64,000 nucleotides of DNA from Vulcanimicrobiota bacterium (GTDB lineage Bacteria; Vulcanimicrobiota; Vulcanimicrobiia; Vulcanimicrobiales; Vulcanimicrobiaceae). The notes under the pieces were generated by a model. That model was given only the letters and a program-made list of their open reading frames with translations. It was not told the DNA's origin and ran no database searches. The stretch is taken from NCBI GenBank assembly GCA_003151115.1, contig PLWS01000001.1, positions 177,438-241,437 of the forward strand, read 5' to 3'. The position numbers and the translations under genes are program-made. Positions 27,167 to 35,647 of the stretch are shown piece by piece (the stretch's first letter is position 1; every line of letters starts with the position of its first letter).

Positions 27167-28554
27167 GCGCGCCAAAACTGGCCGTGAAAACCGAGCGGAA
27201 GCATCGCAGGGGCCCACGCGCGCGCGCGTTCTTCGAACGTGTCTGCGTCTAGGACAACGAGTGCCGATCGCTTGTGTTTCGCGTTGAGCGCGACGAAAAG
27301 TACGACGCCGTCCGTTTCGCCGTTTCCGCCGGGGTTCGGAACGAAGACCGCTTCGCCCGGAGATTCATCCTGTCGTTCCCAAACGCGCTGTGATGCGGAC
27401 GCGGTATCGATCTGCAGGACGCCGTCGGTGAATGCATCGACCTCGCCGATGCGCGGAGCATAGACGTAGCGCGGACGTTCGGAGCGAACGTCGACGCGCG
27501 GCAGTTCCATGCGGGTGTCCGAAAGCGTTTCGCGCGTCGCATCCTGTCCGTTGCAGGGAACGCGATACCGCCGAAGTGAGAGGCCCGCGGCTACGGGCGC
27601 GCGTTCGCGCACGCGATCCAGGTAAAGGTCGGAGACGATCGAGGCGTCGTCGTAGCCGACAAGATCGACCACGACACAGTCACCGTCGTCAAACGCATTG
27701 ACGTGGTGAAAGCAGAAGAATGGTTCGGCGGCACACGTGACGGGCGCATCGGATCCGGTCAAGTCGATGAGATGGATCAGCGTCTCGCCGCCGCTCCAAT
27801 GAAAGTTCTCGATGTACGGCTTTCCGCCGAGGATCATCGCGAGGGGATCGAAGCGGTACGGATATTCGATGAGGATCGCGTACCGGCGGCTCGCGCCCAT
27901 GCTGTGGATGTAGGCCGGTCGTTTGCTGGGAATGCGCGCGATGACGTTACGCGGTCCGCTACCGGAGAGACTCCACACGAAGTATTTGCTGCGCAGGCCC
28001 GGCTTGAGGCTGAAGTTCACCCAACGCTCGCCCGTGCGAACGGGGTGCGCGGTCGTCGGACCTGTTCCCAGATCGTCGTTGAACTTTAGCAGGTCGCCTG
28101 TCTCAAGCGTTTGCGGATCGAAGCAGCGCGGCGCGCCGATTTCCGTTAGCGCAACGCTCGCGTCGCCGTAGCGAACGACGTTGACGTTAGTATTGTCGGT
28201 AATGTTGCTCGAGGTCACACCCGCTATCCACGATCCGAACGAGCGCGCGGCCGGCGTCGCAAAACTTTGGTATTCCGCACGCCCGTCGACCGCGGCTTCG
28301 TAACTTTTGCTGCGAATGAAGCGGCCCGTATATTCTAGGCGGCCTTCGCCGAACTCGAACCGCTGCAGAAATGCCATGCCGTCGAACCAGTGGCAGAACT
28401 GGATCGGACCGAAGCCGTAGCGCGCCGAACCGTTGCGGACGAACGCACCGCGCAGCCAGCCGGGAAGGCTGCCTTCGACCGCAAGCGCCGCGGGGCCGAT
28501 ATCGCTCAGGACGTCGGAAAAGATCAATTCGCGTGGCGTTTGAGCCGCGATCAT
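27163..28554 (-). CDS. Carotenoid oxygenase (RPE65/CCD family)
   Basis: 463 residues from ATG 28554 (MIAAQTPRELIFSDVL); longer readings run into the divergent gene at 28637. It is an Fe(II) enzyme that cleaves carotenoid or related polyene double bonds with oxygen. The four iron-ligand His positions are probably in AHPVRTGE, YIHSMGAS, CFHHVNAF and the C-terminal LGFHGQFW. The N-terminal region LPGWLRGAFVRNGSARYGFG and FHWFDGM-like CHWFDGMAFL are diagnostic. It shares an 82-bp divergent promoter region with the LolA-like gene. No carotenoid synthesis genes are nearby. Confidence 0.93.
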   Translation of the reverse strand: MIAAQTPRELIFSDVLSDIGPAALAVEGSLPGWLRGAFVRNGSARYGFGPIQFCHWFDGMAFLQRFEFGEGRLEYTGRFIRSKSYEAAVDGRAEYQSFATPAARSFGSWIAGVTSSNITDNTNVNVVRYGDASVALTEIGAPRCFDPQTLETGDLLKFNDDLGTGPTTAHPVRTGERWVNFSLKPGLRSKYFVWSLSGSGPRNVIARIPSKRPAYIHSMGASRRYAILIEYPYRFDPLAMILGGKPYIENFHWSGGETLIHLIDLTGSDAPVTCAAEPFFCFHHVNAFDDGDCVVVDLVGYDDASIVSDLYLDRVRERAPVAAGLSLRRYRVPCNGQDATRETLSDTRMELPRVDVRSERPRYVYAPRIGEVDAFTDGVLQIDTASASQRVWERQDESPGEAVFVPNPGGNGETDGVVLFVALNAKHKRSALVVLDADTFEERARAWAPAMLPLGFHGQFWRA

Positions 28555-28636
28555 CACGCTCGCTTCGGCGTGCGGCCGAAGGCTCCGCCAGGCTGTCCCA
28601 GAACGGGAGAGACCTCTGGTCTGTAAGGAGCTTGTT

Positions 28637-29278
28637 ATGCAAGGTTCGGTTAGCCGCATCGGAGCGGCCGTAATTTCAACGCTCGCGCTTTTCGCGCTGA
28701 GCTTCGCAAGCGCGCCGGCCGCGTCGGGCGAGGCGCTCGACTCATTTGCAAAAGCCTGGTCGGCACTGCACGGATACAACGCGACGATTCAACTCTACGA
28801 GCTTAAAGGCGGCAACTCCGAACACGCCGTTTTCGCATACAGTTTCGCGAAGCCCACGACCGTGACGATGCACGTCAATCAAGGACCGAATTCGGGAGCA
28901 ACGGTCAAGTGGACCGGCGGCTCGTCCGTCAATGCATCAAAGAGCGGCGCGTTCGGGATCACGATGGGGAAGAACGTCAGCCTAAACGATCCGCTCGTCA
29001 CCTCGCTGCGCGGTTACTCGGTTTCCGATCTGAGTTTCGCCGGAATTCTTTCGCATGCGCAGCAAACGGCCGGCTCGCTCTCCAGCGGCTCGACGAAGCT
29101 GGATGGCGCCATGGTCACGGCAGTTACGCTCAACGTCGCCAATCCGGCACAAGACAACGGCATGACGCGCGAGGTGCTCTACCTCTCGCAGAACACGCAG
29201 TTGCCCGTGCGCATCGACGGCTTTACGGGAAATCAGGTCGTGCGGATGTACAGGTTCACGATTACCAAGAGCTGGTAG
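28637..29278 (+). CDS. Exported LolA/DUF1571-like protein
   Basis: 213 residues with a signal peptide to about residue 30 (LALFALSFASAPAASG). The mature part opens with LDSFAKAWSALHGYNATIQLYE and ends LYLSQNTQLPVRIDGFTGNQVVRMYRF, the pattern of LolA-fold lipid-carrier-like proteins such as DUF1571, with a curved beta sheet closing on a helix. TAAGGAG lies 9 nt upstream of the ATG. A role in carrying a hydrophobic molecule across the periplasm is inference. It is divergent from the carotenoid oxygenase gene, and a link to carotenoid products is possible but unproven. Confidence 0.65.
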   Translation: MQGSVSRIGAAVISTLALFALSFASAPAASGEALDSFAKAWSALHGYNATIQLYELKGGNSEHAVFAYSFAKPTTVTMHVNQGPNSGATVKWTGGSSVNASKSGAFGITMGKNVSLNDPLVTSLRGYSVSDLSFAGILSHAQQTAGSLSSGSTKLDGAMVTAVTLNVANPAQDNGMTREVLYLSQNTQLPVRIDGFTGNQVVRMYRFTITKSW

Positions 29279-29281
29279 TCG

Positions 29282-29551
29282 TTAGCGGCGCAGGCCGAGC
29301 TCGCTGATCAGTTTGCGGTAGCGGTCCAGATCTTTGTGCTGTAAGTAATTGAGCAGACGGCGCCGCTGCCCGATCTGGAGATAGAGTCCGCGGCGGCTGT
29401 GGTGGTCTTTCTTGTGATCCTTCAAATGCTCGTTCAGTTTGTTGATCGACGCGGTGAGGATCGCGATTTGGACGTCGGCTGAACCGGTGTCGCCCGCCGA
29501 ACGGCCGTACTTGGCCGCCAGCTCGGATTTCTGATCTTTGGTAATTGGCAC
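29282..29551 (-). CDS. rpsO: 30S ribosomal protein S15
   Basis: 89 residues, the normal S15 length, from GTG 29551 preceded by AGGAG. The frame upstream of this GTG would add unrelated residues. Hallmarks are [47 protein letters not shown] and the C-terminal [12 protein letters not shown]. It binds 16S rRNA early in 30S assembly. In many bacteria rpsO sits beside pnp; here they are about 10 kb apart. Confidence 0.98.
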   Translation of the reverse strand: MPITKDQKSELAAKYGRSAGDTGSADVQIAILTASINKLNEHLKDHKKDHHSRRGLYLQIGQRRRLLNYLQHKDLDRYRKLISELGLRR

Positions 29552-29690
29552 GAATAGAACTCCTCGTTCAAGGATAGGCTCGCTTCGGTACAGGCCGTAG
29601 ACCCGTCCGGGCGACCGGGGGATCATACCACCGCTGCGGCCGGGGGCGCAACCTGGGTTTGGGCGGGGCGGCGTCTAAAGCGCCGCTCCT

Positions 29691-30455
29691 ATGGAACTTG
29701 CAAAGAAGACCTTCCTTATAACTGGCGGAGCATCCGGGCTGGGCGCGGCCTGCGTGCGCGAATTCACGCAAGCCGGCGCAAGCGTCGTGATCTGCGACGT
29801 CAACGAGCACGGCGCCGAGGTCGCCAAGGAAGCAGGCGCTAACGCGCGCTTCAACCGCACCGACGTAACAACGGAAAAAGACGTGCGCGGCGCGGTCGAG
29901 CTCGCGCTCAAAGAGTTCGGTGCGCTCCACGGCGCGATCAACTGCGCGGGCATAGCGACGGCCGAACGCGTCGTGGGTCGTGAAGGGCCGCAGCCGCTTG
30001 ATCACTTCACGAAGGTCGTGACGATCAATCTCATCGGCACGTTCAACGTGATTCGCATCGCGGCGTCGGAGATGATCAAACGTACGGTCGAGCCGGGCGA
30101 AGATCGCGGCGTCTTCATTTGCACCGCGTCGGTGGCGGCATTCGACGGTCAGATCGGGCAAGCGGCGTATTCGGCTTCCAAAGGCGGAGTCGCCGGCATG
30201 ACGCTGCCGATCGCGCGGGAGTTCGCGCAACACCAAATTCGCGTGATGAGCATCGCGCCCGGCATTTTCGATACGCCGATGCTGGCGGGGCTGCCGGAAG
30301 CTGCGCGCGAGTCGCTAGGAAAGCAGACGCCGTTCCCGCCGCGGTTAGGAAGCCCGACCGAATACGCGCGGCTGGCGCATCACATCGTGGAGAACCAGTA
30401 TCTCAATGGCGAAGTGATCCGCCTCGACGGCGCGATTCGGTTAGCGCCTAAGTAG
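29691..30455 (+). CDS. SDR, 3-hydroxyacyl-CoA dehydrogenase type II-like
   Basis: 254 residues. The cofactor motif is TGGASGLG (about 11-18), followed by [10 protein letters not shown] for NAD selection, NCAG, Ser in [11 protein letters not shown], and Tyr-x3-Lys as YSASK. The segment ISAPGIF-like [17 protein letters not shown] and [12 protein letters not shown] matches HSD17B10/type II 3-hydroxyacyl-CoA dehydrogenases. It would oxidise 3-hydroxyacyl-CoA in beta-oxidation or related pathways. A GCGGCG/CGCCGC stem (29668-29686) lies just before the ATG. Its end overlaps a thioesterase gene by 8 bp in convergent orientation. Confidence 0.9.
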   Translation: MELAKKTFLITGGASGLGAACVREFTQAGASVVICDVNEHGAEVAKEAGANARFNRTDVTTEKDVRGAVELALKEFGALHGAINCAGIATAERVVGREGPQPLDHFTKVVTINLIGTFNVIRIAASEMIKRTVEPGEDRGVFICTASVAAFDGQIGQAAYSASKGGVAGMTLPIAREFAQHQIRVMSIAPGIFDTPMLAGLPEAARESLGKQTPFPPRLGSPTEYARLAHHIVENQYLNGEVIRLDGAIRLAPK

Positions 30456-30828
30456 GATTGACCGGCGTTGGTTTGCCGTCGCGGTCGACGGCGACCATCA
30501 CGAATTTTCCGACCGTCGAAAGAACGCGTTCGCCGCTTTCCGCGAGCACGCGCCATAGTTCGACTTCAACCGTTATCGACGTGCGCCCGATCGCGACGAC
30601 GCGCGCGATGGTTTCGACGAGATTGCCTTGGCGGATCGGCTCTTTGAAATCGATCCGGTCGATCGATGCAGTGACGACCGGCTTGTGCGCTGCGCGCATT
30701 GCGGCGATGGACGCGACGACGTCCATCATTGCGACGGCTTTTCCGCCGAAGAGCGTGCCGTAATGGTTGACGTCGGTGGGAAATACGATTTCGGTGCGTT
30801 TTTCAACGATCGCTTCGGACTCTGCCAT
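30448..30828 (-). CDS. Acyl-CoA thioesterase, hotdog fold
   Basis: 126 residues. The hotdog signature [20 protein letters not shown] contains the Asn, Gly-Gly and catalytic Asp positions of YciA-like thioesterases, followed by [19 protein letters not shown]. It hydrolyses acyl-CoA to free acid and CoA. It lies between two SDR genes, one convergent and one divergent, which fits an acyl-CoA metabolism cluster. The divergent spacer to the gene at 30886 holds CCAGCTGA/TCAGCTGG arms. Confidence 0.9.
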   Translation of the reverse strand: MAESEAIVEKRTEIVFPTDVNHYGTLFGGKAVAMMDVVASIAAMRAAHKPVVTASIDRIDFKEPIRQGNLVETIARVVAIGRTSITVEVELWRVLAESGERVLSTVGKFVMVAVDRDGKPTPVNPT

Positions 30829-30885
30829 CGTGCATGAGGTTCCAGCTGAAAGCGCCGGAGCCTCGCGGGGCGAACTCAGCTGGAG

Positions 30886-31653
30886 ATGGATTTAGGATTG
30901 CGCGGACGTGCCGCGCTGGTGACCGGCGCCAGTTCGGGGCTCGGCCGCGCCTGCGCGATAGCCCTGGCCCGCGAGGGAGCGCGCGTCGCGTTGGCCGCCC
31001 GTCGCGAAGGCGAGCTCGAAGCTGCCGCTGCGGAAGCGCGCGAACAAGGGTCGCCCGATGCGCGGCCGTACCGCGTCGATCTGAGTGAAGAAACATCGGT
31101 TGCAAATCTGCTCGAGCGCGTGCGCGCGGATTTCGGAGCGATCGACGTGCTGATCGCAAACGGCGGCGGACCCAAGGCCGGCACATTTACGCAATTGAAC
31201 GCGGCCGACTGGGATACGGCATACAAAAACACGCTGCGCTGCATGCTCCAACTCGTGAACGGCGTGCTGCCCGGGATGCGCGAACGGCGCTGGGGTCGAA
31301 TCGTTGCGCTGACGTCGACGTCGGTGAAACAACCGATTCCATCGCTGGCGCTTTCAAATATTTTTCGCACAGCATTGGTTGCGGCGCTAAAAACGGCATC
31401 GACCGAAGTTGCACGTGACGGTGTGACCATCAACGCGATCGCGACCGGACGCATCCGCACGGCACGTTTGCGTGAAATTTATGGAAGCGACGAGGCGATG
31501 GAGCGCGCGGGTAACGACGTCCCGGCCGGACGGATCTCGACGCCCGAAGAATTCGCGCCGCTGGTCGCATTCTTGTGCGGCGAACCCGCGAGCTACATTA
31601 CCGGCCAGACGATCGCGATCGACGGCGGGCTGATCGGCGGGCTGTTCGGATGA
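30886..31653 (+). CDS. SDR family oxidoreductase with atypical active site
   Basis: 255 residues. The N-terminal TGASSGLG and ANGGGP (replacing NNAG) are visible. In the usual Ser...Tyr-x3-Lys region the sequence is LTSTSVKQPIPSLALSNIFRT, which keeps the Ser but has Leu/Asn where Tyr and Lys are expected. This VKQPIP..L.LSN..R pattern occurs in a known subgroup annotated as 3-oxoacyl-ACP reductase-like, and its chemistry is uncertain. The C-terminus shows the usual ITGQTIAIDGGLIGGLFG. It overlaps the next gene through ATGA. Confidence 0.87.
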   Translation: MDLGLRGRAALVTGASSGLGRACAIALAREGARVALAARREGELEAAAAEAREQGSPDARPYRVDLSEETSVANLLERVRADFGAIDVLIANGGGPKAGTFTQLNAADWDTAYKNTLRCMLQLVNGVLPGMRERRWGRIVALTSTSVKQPIPSLALSNIFRTALVAALKTASTEVARDGVTINAIATGRIRTARLREIYGSDEAMERAGNDVPAGRISTPEEFAPLVAFLCGEPASYITGQTIAIDGGLIGGLFG

Positions 31654-32141
31654 ATTGGGATCCGGTCACCGGCACCGCGGGCGGTTCCGAATTCGGAGCC
31701 GGCCTTAAAGCATACGCGGCGGAACGCGAAGTTTCTGACGAGCGGCTCGCCGAAGTGTGCGGTCTTACGGTGCCGGAGTTGCAAGAAGTCTATGCGGGAA
31801 CGCGCCGGCTGGCGCCTTCGGCAATGGCGCGCGCGGTACTCGCGCTGCGAACCAAACCGATCGAATTCATGCAGCATACGCAGCTGCTCTCGCTCGAGCT
31901 CTACGCGTTCGGATTGGATCCGCTCTATTTTCTTCCCGAAGGTCAGGTGCGTTACGACGCGCGCATTTACATGCGCGAGATCAATCCGCGCCACCGCGTT
32001 CCCGAAGGCGACATGACAAAGCGCAATCCGACGCTCAAAGCGCTCGGTGACGACCCCATCCTCGACGCACAGGGCAAAGTCGAGCTGGAGCTGGCCTACT
32101 TGCTTCGCGCTGCGGCGCAGCAGGTCGAACCTGCTTCGTAG
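31650..32141 (+). CDS. Helix-turn-helix-like protein of unknown function
   Basis: 163 residues from ATG 31650 in an ATGA overlap with the SDR gene. The longer upstream frame lies inside the SDR gene and is rejected. Residues of about 22-70 (VSDERLAEVCGLTVPELQEVYAGTRRLAPSAMARAV) have the rhythm of an XRE-like helix-turn-helix. The rest is charged, with conserved-looking YFLPEGQVRYDARIYMREINPRH. No family is recognised. Translational coupling to the SDR suggests a partner or regulator. Confidence 0.6.
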   Translation: MNWDPVTGTAGGSEFGAGLKAYAAEREVSDERLAEVCGLTVPELQEVYAGTRRLAPSAMARAVLALRTKPIEFMQHTQLLSLELYAFGLDPLYFLPEGQVRYDARIYMREINPRHRVPEGDMTKRNPTLKALGDDPILDAQGKVELELAYLLRAAAQQVEPAS

Positions 32142-32174
32142 GCGCGAGTCGCCCCGCCAGAGAATCGAACGCGG

Positions 32175-32738
32175 ATGCAATCAGTAGAGGGAAAACGTAT
32201 CGCCGCGCTCGTGGGCGACGGCTTCGAGGAATCTGAACTTACCGAACCCCGCCGCGCTCTGGAAGAGGCCGGCGCAATCGTGACGATCGTCGGCATCGAC
32301 GAGAAGTCGCGCCAGAAGATCCGCGGCAAGCGCGGACTGGACGAGGGTCAAACCGCCAAGGCCGAAGAGCTCGTGGCCGATGTCACGGCCGAAGACTTTG
32401 ATGCCCTGCTCATTCCGGGCGGCACTTCGCCGGATCACATCCGGACGAACAAAGACGTGCAGCGCCTGGTGCGCGAGTTCGACGCGGTCAAGAAACCGAT
32501 GTTCGTGATCTGCCATGGGCCGCAGGTGCTGATCTCCGCGCAAATCGTGCGCGGCCGTCAGCTGACCGGCGTGCCCGCAATCGCCGACGACATTCGCAAC
32601 GCGGGCGGGTTATATCGCGATCAGCCGGTTGTGCAAGATGGCAACTGGGTCACGTCGCGCACTCCCGACGATCTGCCGCAATTTAATCGCGCGATCGTCG
32701 AGAAGCTCGCGATGGCGATTCCGACGCCGGTTGTGTAG
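32175..32738 (+). CDS. DJ-1/PfpI family protein
   Basis: 187 residues. The family core is present: ALVGDGFEESELTEPRRALEEAGA, then LLIPGGTSPDHIR, and the nucleophile elbow in VICHGPQVL, whose Cys is the conserved reactive residue. PfpI-like members are described as proteases, glyoxalases or deglycases, and the activity here cannot be assigned. It lies 33 bp after the preceding gene on the same strand. Confidence 0.92.
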   Translation: MQSVEGKRIAALVGDGFEESELTEPRRALEEAGAIVTIVGIDEKSRQKIRGKRGLDEGQTAKAEELVADVTAEDFDALLIPGGTSPDHIRTNKDVQRLVREFDAVKKPMFVICHGPQVLISAQIVRGRQLTGVPAIADDIRNAGGLYRDQPVVQDGNWVTSRTPDDLPQFNRAIVEKLAMAIPTPVV

Positions 32739-32804
32739 TTTTTGGGGCGGCGCCTACGAGCGCTAACTTTCCTGTTACGGCTGACTAGTACCAAGAACGG
32801 CGGC

Positions 32805-33284
32805 TCATGGTCTCTTATCGATCATTTGCCATTGATCGATTGCCAGCTGCTCACATTGCGCAAAGCCTATAGCGTCTTGTAAATCGATTAGATCTAGACA
32901 GGGGAGTAAATTCGCAATCGGGACGTCCTGCTGCGACTTATGAGATTTGTAATAGCTAGTGATCTCGGCTGCATAATGAGCGGCTGGTTTCGATAAAAGA
33001 AATGCCTTGGGCGGTGAACTGCTCCTAAGCTTGCGAAGAATTGCATCACGGCTCCGGGAATCAATCTCGGGCGATGCCAGTAACGCGTAAAAATAGCTCC
33101 CCATAACACCGCCGCCCAGGGAGTAGCCGGTTCTCAATGCATCAATAGCGCCCTGAACGGCAGCAACCTGGTCAACGGGGCGCGCGGCCAACCACCAGTA
33201 ACCATCTGTGGTCGCAAACGTCCTGCTGGAGGCGGAGTTAACTAACAACACGATCAGAGTCAATCCCAAGCTAATTGTTCGCAC
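32805..33284 (-). CDS. Orphan exported protein
   Basis: 159 residues from GTG 33284, with AAAGG about 8 nt before it. A signal peptide occupies residues 1-24 (SLGLTLIVLLVNSASSRTFA). The mature part contains YYKSHKSQQDVPIANLLPCLDLIDL and no motif I recognise. Base composition and codon use are noticeably more AT-rich than in its neighbours, which suggests recent acquisition or relaxed constraint. It is probably real because of the signal peptide and length, but it stands alone. Confidence 0.5.
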   Translation of the reverse strand: MRTISLGLTLIVLLVNSASSRTFATTDGYWWLAARPVDQVAAVQGAIDALRTGYSLGGGVMGSYFYALLASPEIDSRSRDAILRKLRSSSPPKAFLLSKPAAHYAAEITSYYKSHKSQQDVPIANLLPCLDLIDLQDAIGFAQCEQLAIDQWQMIDKRP

Positions 33285-33353
33285 CGCATGCCTTTCCGAT
33301 TTACTTAAGGTGGCGCGCCGTAATAGAACAGCATCTACTCGTCAGTGGCGTCG

Positions 33354-33953
33354 TCAAGACGCCGCGGGGTCCCAGCGTGCGAGTGCTTCGCCGTATTGAC
33401 GTAATCCAATAAAGCCAGCGATCCCGCAGAAGAGAAATGCGGCGGGCAACTGCGGATACTCCAGCAGCACGATCGTCGCCGCGACAACGCCCGCTAGCAG
33501 AATGTAAACCGCCTGCCAGACGCCGGTGCGGACGGTCGCGCCGAGCGCGACAACGGACACCGCACATGCACAGGTCATAGATAGGATGACCGGGGCGGCA
33601 GCCAGGTCGCGTGATCCGGACGATATTCCGGTGACGATCCAGTACCCGGCCAGCGCGATCACAACGCCCAGGCTGGGAACCAACGCGATGGCGCGTGCAA
33701 CTTCGCGCGCATACAGCGGGGCGGATTGTTCGCAAAGCTCGAGCTCGCGCATGCGGCCGCCGCGTTGCGCGACCGCCAGATATATTCCGGCGAGCGAGCC
33801 GAAGAGCGCCGCGCCGAGCGCGTGCGCGCCGAGGTCCGAGTGCATTTGCAACGCTGCAAACAAGGCCGCCGCGGCCGTTACGTATAGCACTTGCGCGCCG
33901 AGCCGCCGCAGGCGCGTGAGCGCTATTTCAGAGGTTACGGATCGAAAGTTCAT
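33354..33953 (-). CDS. Membrane protein partnered with a degenerate ABC ATPase
   Basis: 199 residues from ATG 33953 in an ATGA overlap with the upstream ATPase-like gene; a longer upstream reading is rejected. Six hydrophobic segments are visible (for example AQVLYVTAAAALFAALQM, VILSMTCACAVSVVALGATV, GVVAATIVLLEYPQLPAAFLFCGIAGFIG). It looks like the membrane half of a small ABC-type or CcmB-like system. No family is recognised with confidence. Coupling to the ATPase-like protein implies a complex. Confidence 0.65.
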   Translation of the reverse strand: MNFRSVTSEIALTRLRRLGAQVLYVTAAAALFAALQMHSDLGAHALGAALFGSLAGIYLAVAQRGGRMRELELCEQSAPLYAREVARAIALVPSLGVVIALAGYWIVTGISSGSRDLAAAPVILSMTCACAVSVVALGATVRTGVWQAVYILLAGVVAATIVLLEYPQLPAAFLFCGIAGFIGLRQYGEALARWDPAAS

Positions 33954-34510
33954 ACGCGTACGGCGCACGCGTCCGAAAAACGGGCGGCGTCGTTTTCCGA
34001 ACCATGCGTTGAAAAGATCGCGCAAGTCTTGGCAACATCAACGATCTGCGGACCGTAGACGGCTTGCGGGCGATCCAGGACGAGCAAACGCGGCTGTGCG
34101 ATGAGCGCGCCTGCCAGCGGGTACGCGAACGATTCGTGGATGCCGTCGAGTCCGGAAAGGATGTAGCGCGCACGTACGACGCTTTCGGCCTGCGGCAGCT
34201 GCCAGAGCGCCGCGCGGTATTCGATGTACTGCTCGAAGGTCGGGAATTCGTACGGCAGTGCGTCGTGCGGAACGTAGCCGGCCAGCCGTTTCACATGGAC
34301 CGGCTGAATGCGCGGATCGAATGCGCCGACGTAAACGGCGCCGTCGGAGGCGCGAACCAAGCCCGCCGCCATCATCGCGACGATTGCCGCCGCGCGGTTT
34401 CCGGCGCACGGATGCGCAAGACGACCGCCGTCATCGAGTTCGACGTTTTGCGGGGCTACGAGTTCCTCGCCACGGCGATGGAAACTCGCGCCGCGCATTT
34501 CGAGCAGCAT
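33950..34510 (-). CDS. Degenerate ABC ATPase-like protein
   Basis: 186 residues from ATG 34510, two bases after the phosphoribosyltransferase stop. The ABC fold can be followed: N-terminal sheet, then a P-loop position reading PCAGNRAAAIVAMMAAGLV instead of GxxGxGKS/T, so the Lys and Ser/Thr are gone. A Q-loop-like GYVPHDALPYEFP, signature position YPLAGALIAQP, Walker B LLVLDRP with Arg in place of the catalytic Glu, and the H-switch STHG follow. It probably cannot hydrolyse ATP. The downstream gene encodes a membrane protein coupled by ATGA. Role unknown; it may be a structural or regulatory subunit. Confidence 0.7.
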   Translation of the reverse strand: MLLEMRGASFHRRGEELVAPQNVELDDGGRLAHPCAGNRAAAIVAMMAAGLVRASDGAVYVGAFDPRIQPVHVKRLAGYVPHDALPYEFPTFEQYIEYRAALWQLPQAESVVRARYILSGLDGIHESFAYPLAGALIAQPRLLVLDRPQAVYGPQIVDVAKTCAIFSTHGSENDAARFSDACAVRV

Positions 34511-34511
34511 G

Positions 34512-35618
34512 TTACTCGACGAGTTGCAGGCGCGGGTTCGGTCGTTCGGGGCGGCCAACTTTATGGCACTCGCGCCACTCGCTGCCGTTTTCGAGCGCGA
34601 CGACGTCGGCGGTGTATTCGGTTCGTCCGCTGCCCGCGCCCAAGAAGAATGCGCCTCCGACCGCGTACGCATCTACCGGAACCTTATCGTGTTCGAATTC
34701 GCGAATGCGCTGCGCGGTGAAACCGCCGCTGACGACGATGCGCACGTGTTTAAAACCTTCGGCGTCGAGCGCGCGGCGCACGTTGAAAACAAGTTGCGGT
34801 ATCACGCCGGTCGGCTTGAACGTGCCCATCATATTCCAGATCGATTTATCGACCAGCGTTTGCGACGTATCCAATCGCACGCCCCACAACCGATCGCCGA
34901 GCGCGCGCGCAACGGCAAGACTCGTTCCGACGCAATCGTTGTCAAAGTCTACCAGCGAGATCAGGTTGACTTTGCGATCGATGTACTCGGCAAATTTTTG
35001 CGTCGCGAGCACGGTGTTGCCGCCGTATGCGGCAATAAGCGCATGCGGTACGGTTCCCATTCCGCCGGCGCCCCACCACTCCGCATTGGCGTCGGTGGAA
35101 ACGCCGAGCGCCCCGGAGATATACGCCGCATAACCATCGCCCGTTTGCACCAAATGGTGATCGAATCGCGCCGGGAAAAACAAGACTTGCTTGCCGTTGG
35201 CGGCGGTCACGATTTCGCGCGCATTGGTCGCAATACGTGTTCGACGCGAGAGCACGCCGAGATAGCACGTTTCCAGGTGAGCGAAGAGTTCGTAGTCACC
35301 CTCGATCATGAGCGCGGTTTCGTATGGTGCGATACGGTCGCCGTCATAGAGCGCGTGGACGCGCAGCTTTTTCCATCCGTCTTCCCACTCACCCGAGGGA
35401 AGACGACGCCCCGAGCACAGCCGCAGAATCGCTATGGCCTCGTCGATGCCGCACAAGACCGCATCGCTGCGCTGAAAAACCTGCATGCGGACCGTCGGAT
35501 GGTAGTTGTCGCGCTCGAGAATCTGCCGGGCGCGGTTGAAGTACGTGTCGGAATAATAGCCGTCGCGCATCTTCTCGACGGGCAAATTAAAGATTTCCGG
35601 CGGCAGCCTGGTAGGCAC
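34512..35618 (-). CDS. Nicotinate phosphoribosyltransferase
   Basis: 368 residues from GTG 35618. Features of the nicotinate phosphoribosyltransferase family are KMRDGYYSDTYFNRAR near the N-terminus, FFPARFDHHLVQTGDGYAAY, GTVPHALIAAYGG with the conserved His, and the phosphate-binding loop region VSGGFTAQRIREFE plus YAVGGAFF. It joins nicotinate to PRPP in NAD salvage. It shares a 29-bp divergent gap with polX that contains a perfect inverted repeat (35612-35629). Two coupled genes for a membrane system follow it. Confidence 0.88.
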   Translation of the reverse strand: MPTRLPPEIFNLPVEKMRDGYYSDTYFNRARQILERDNYHPTVRMQVFQRSDAVLCGIDEAIAILRLCSGRRLPSGEWEDGWKKLRVHALYDGDRIAPYETALMIEGDYELFAHLETCYLGVLSRRTRIATNAREIVTAANGKQVLFFPARFDHHLVQTGDGYAAYISGALGVSTDANAEWWGAGGMGTVPHALIAAYGGNTVLATQKFAEYIDRKVNLISLVDFDNDCVGTSLAVARALGDRLWGVRLDTSQTLVDKSIWNMMGTFKPTGVIPQLVFNVRRALDAEGFKHVRIVVSGGFTAQRIREFEHDKVPVDAYAVGGAFFLGAGSGRTEYTADVVALENGSEWRECHKVGRPERPNPRLQLVE

Positions 35619-35629
35619 GTTAGTGCCTA
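35612..35629. promoter_or_regulatory. Inverted repeat between the NAD-salvage gene and polX
   Basis: TAGGCAC (35612-35618) and GTGCCTA (35623-35629) form a perfect 7-bp inverted repeat with a GTTA spacer. The GTG start of the phosphoribosyltransferase gene (35616-35618) lies in the left arm, and polX starts 18 bp beyond. A dimeric regulator bound here could act on both genes, or the arms could form a short RNA hairpin over the start. No known consensus is recognised. Confidence 0.4.
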
Positions 35630-35647
35630 TACGTTGAAAATCGCGAA

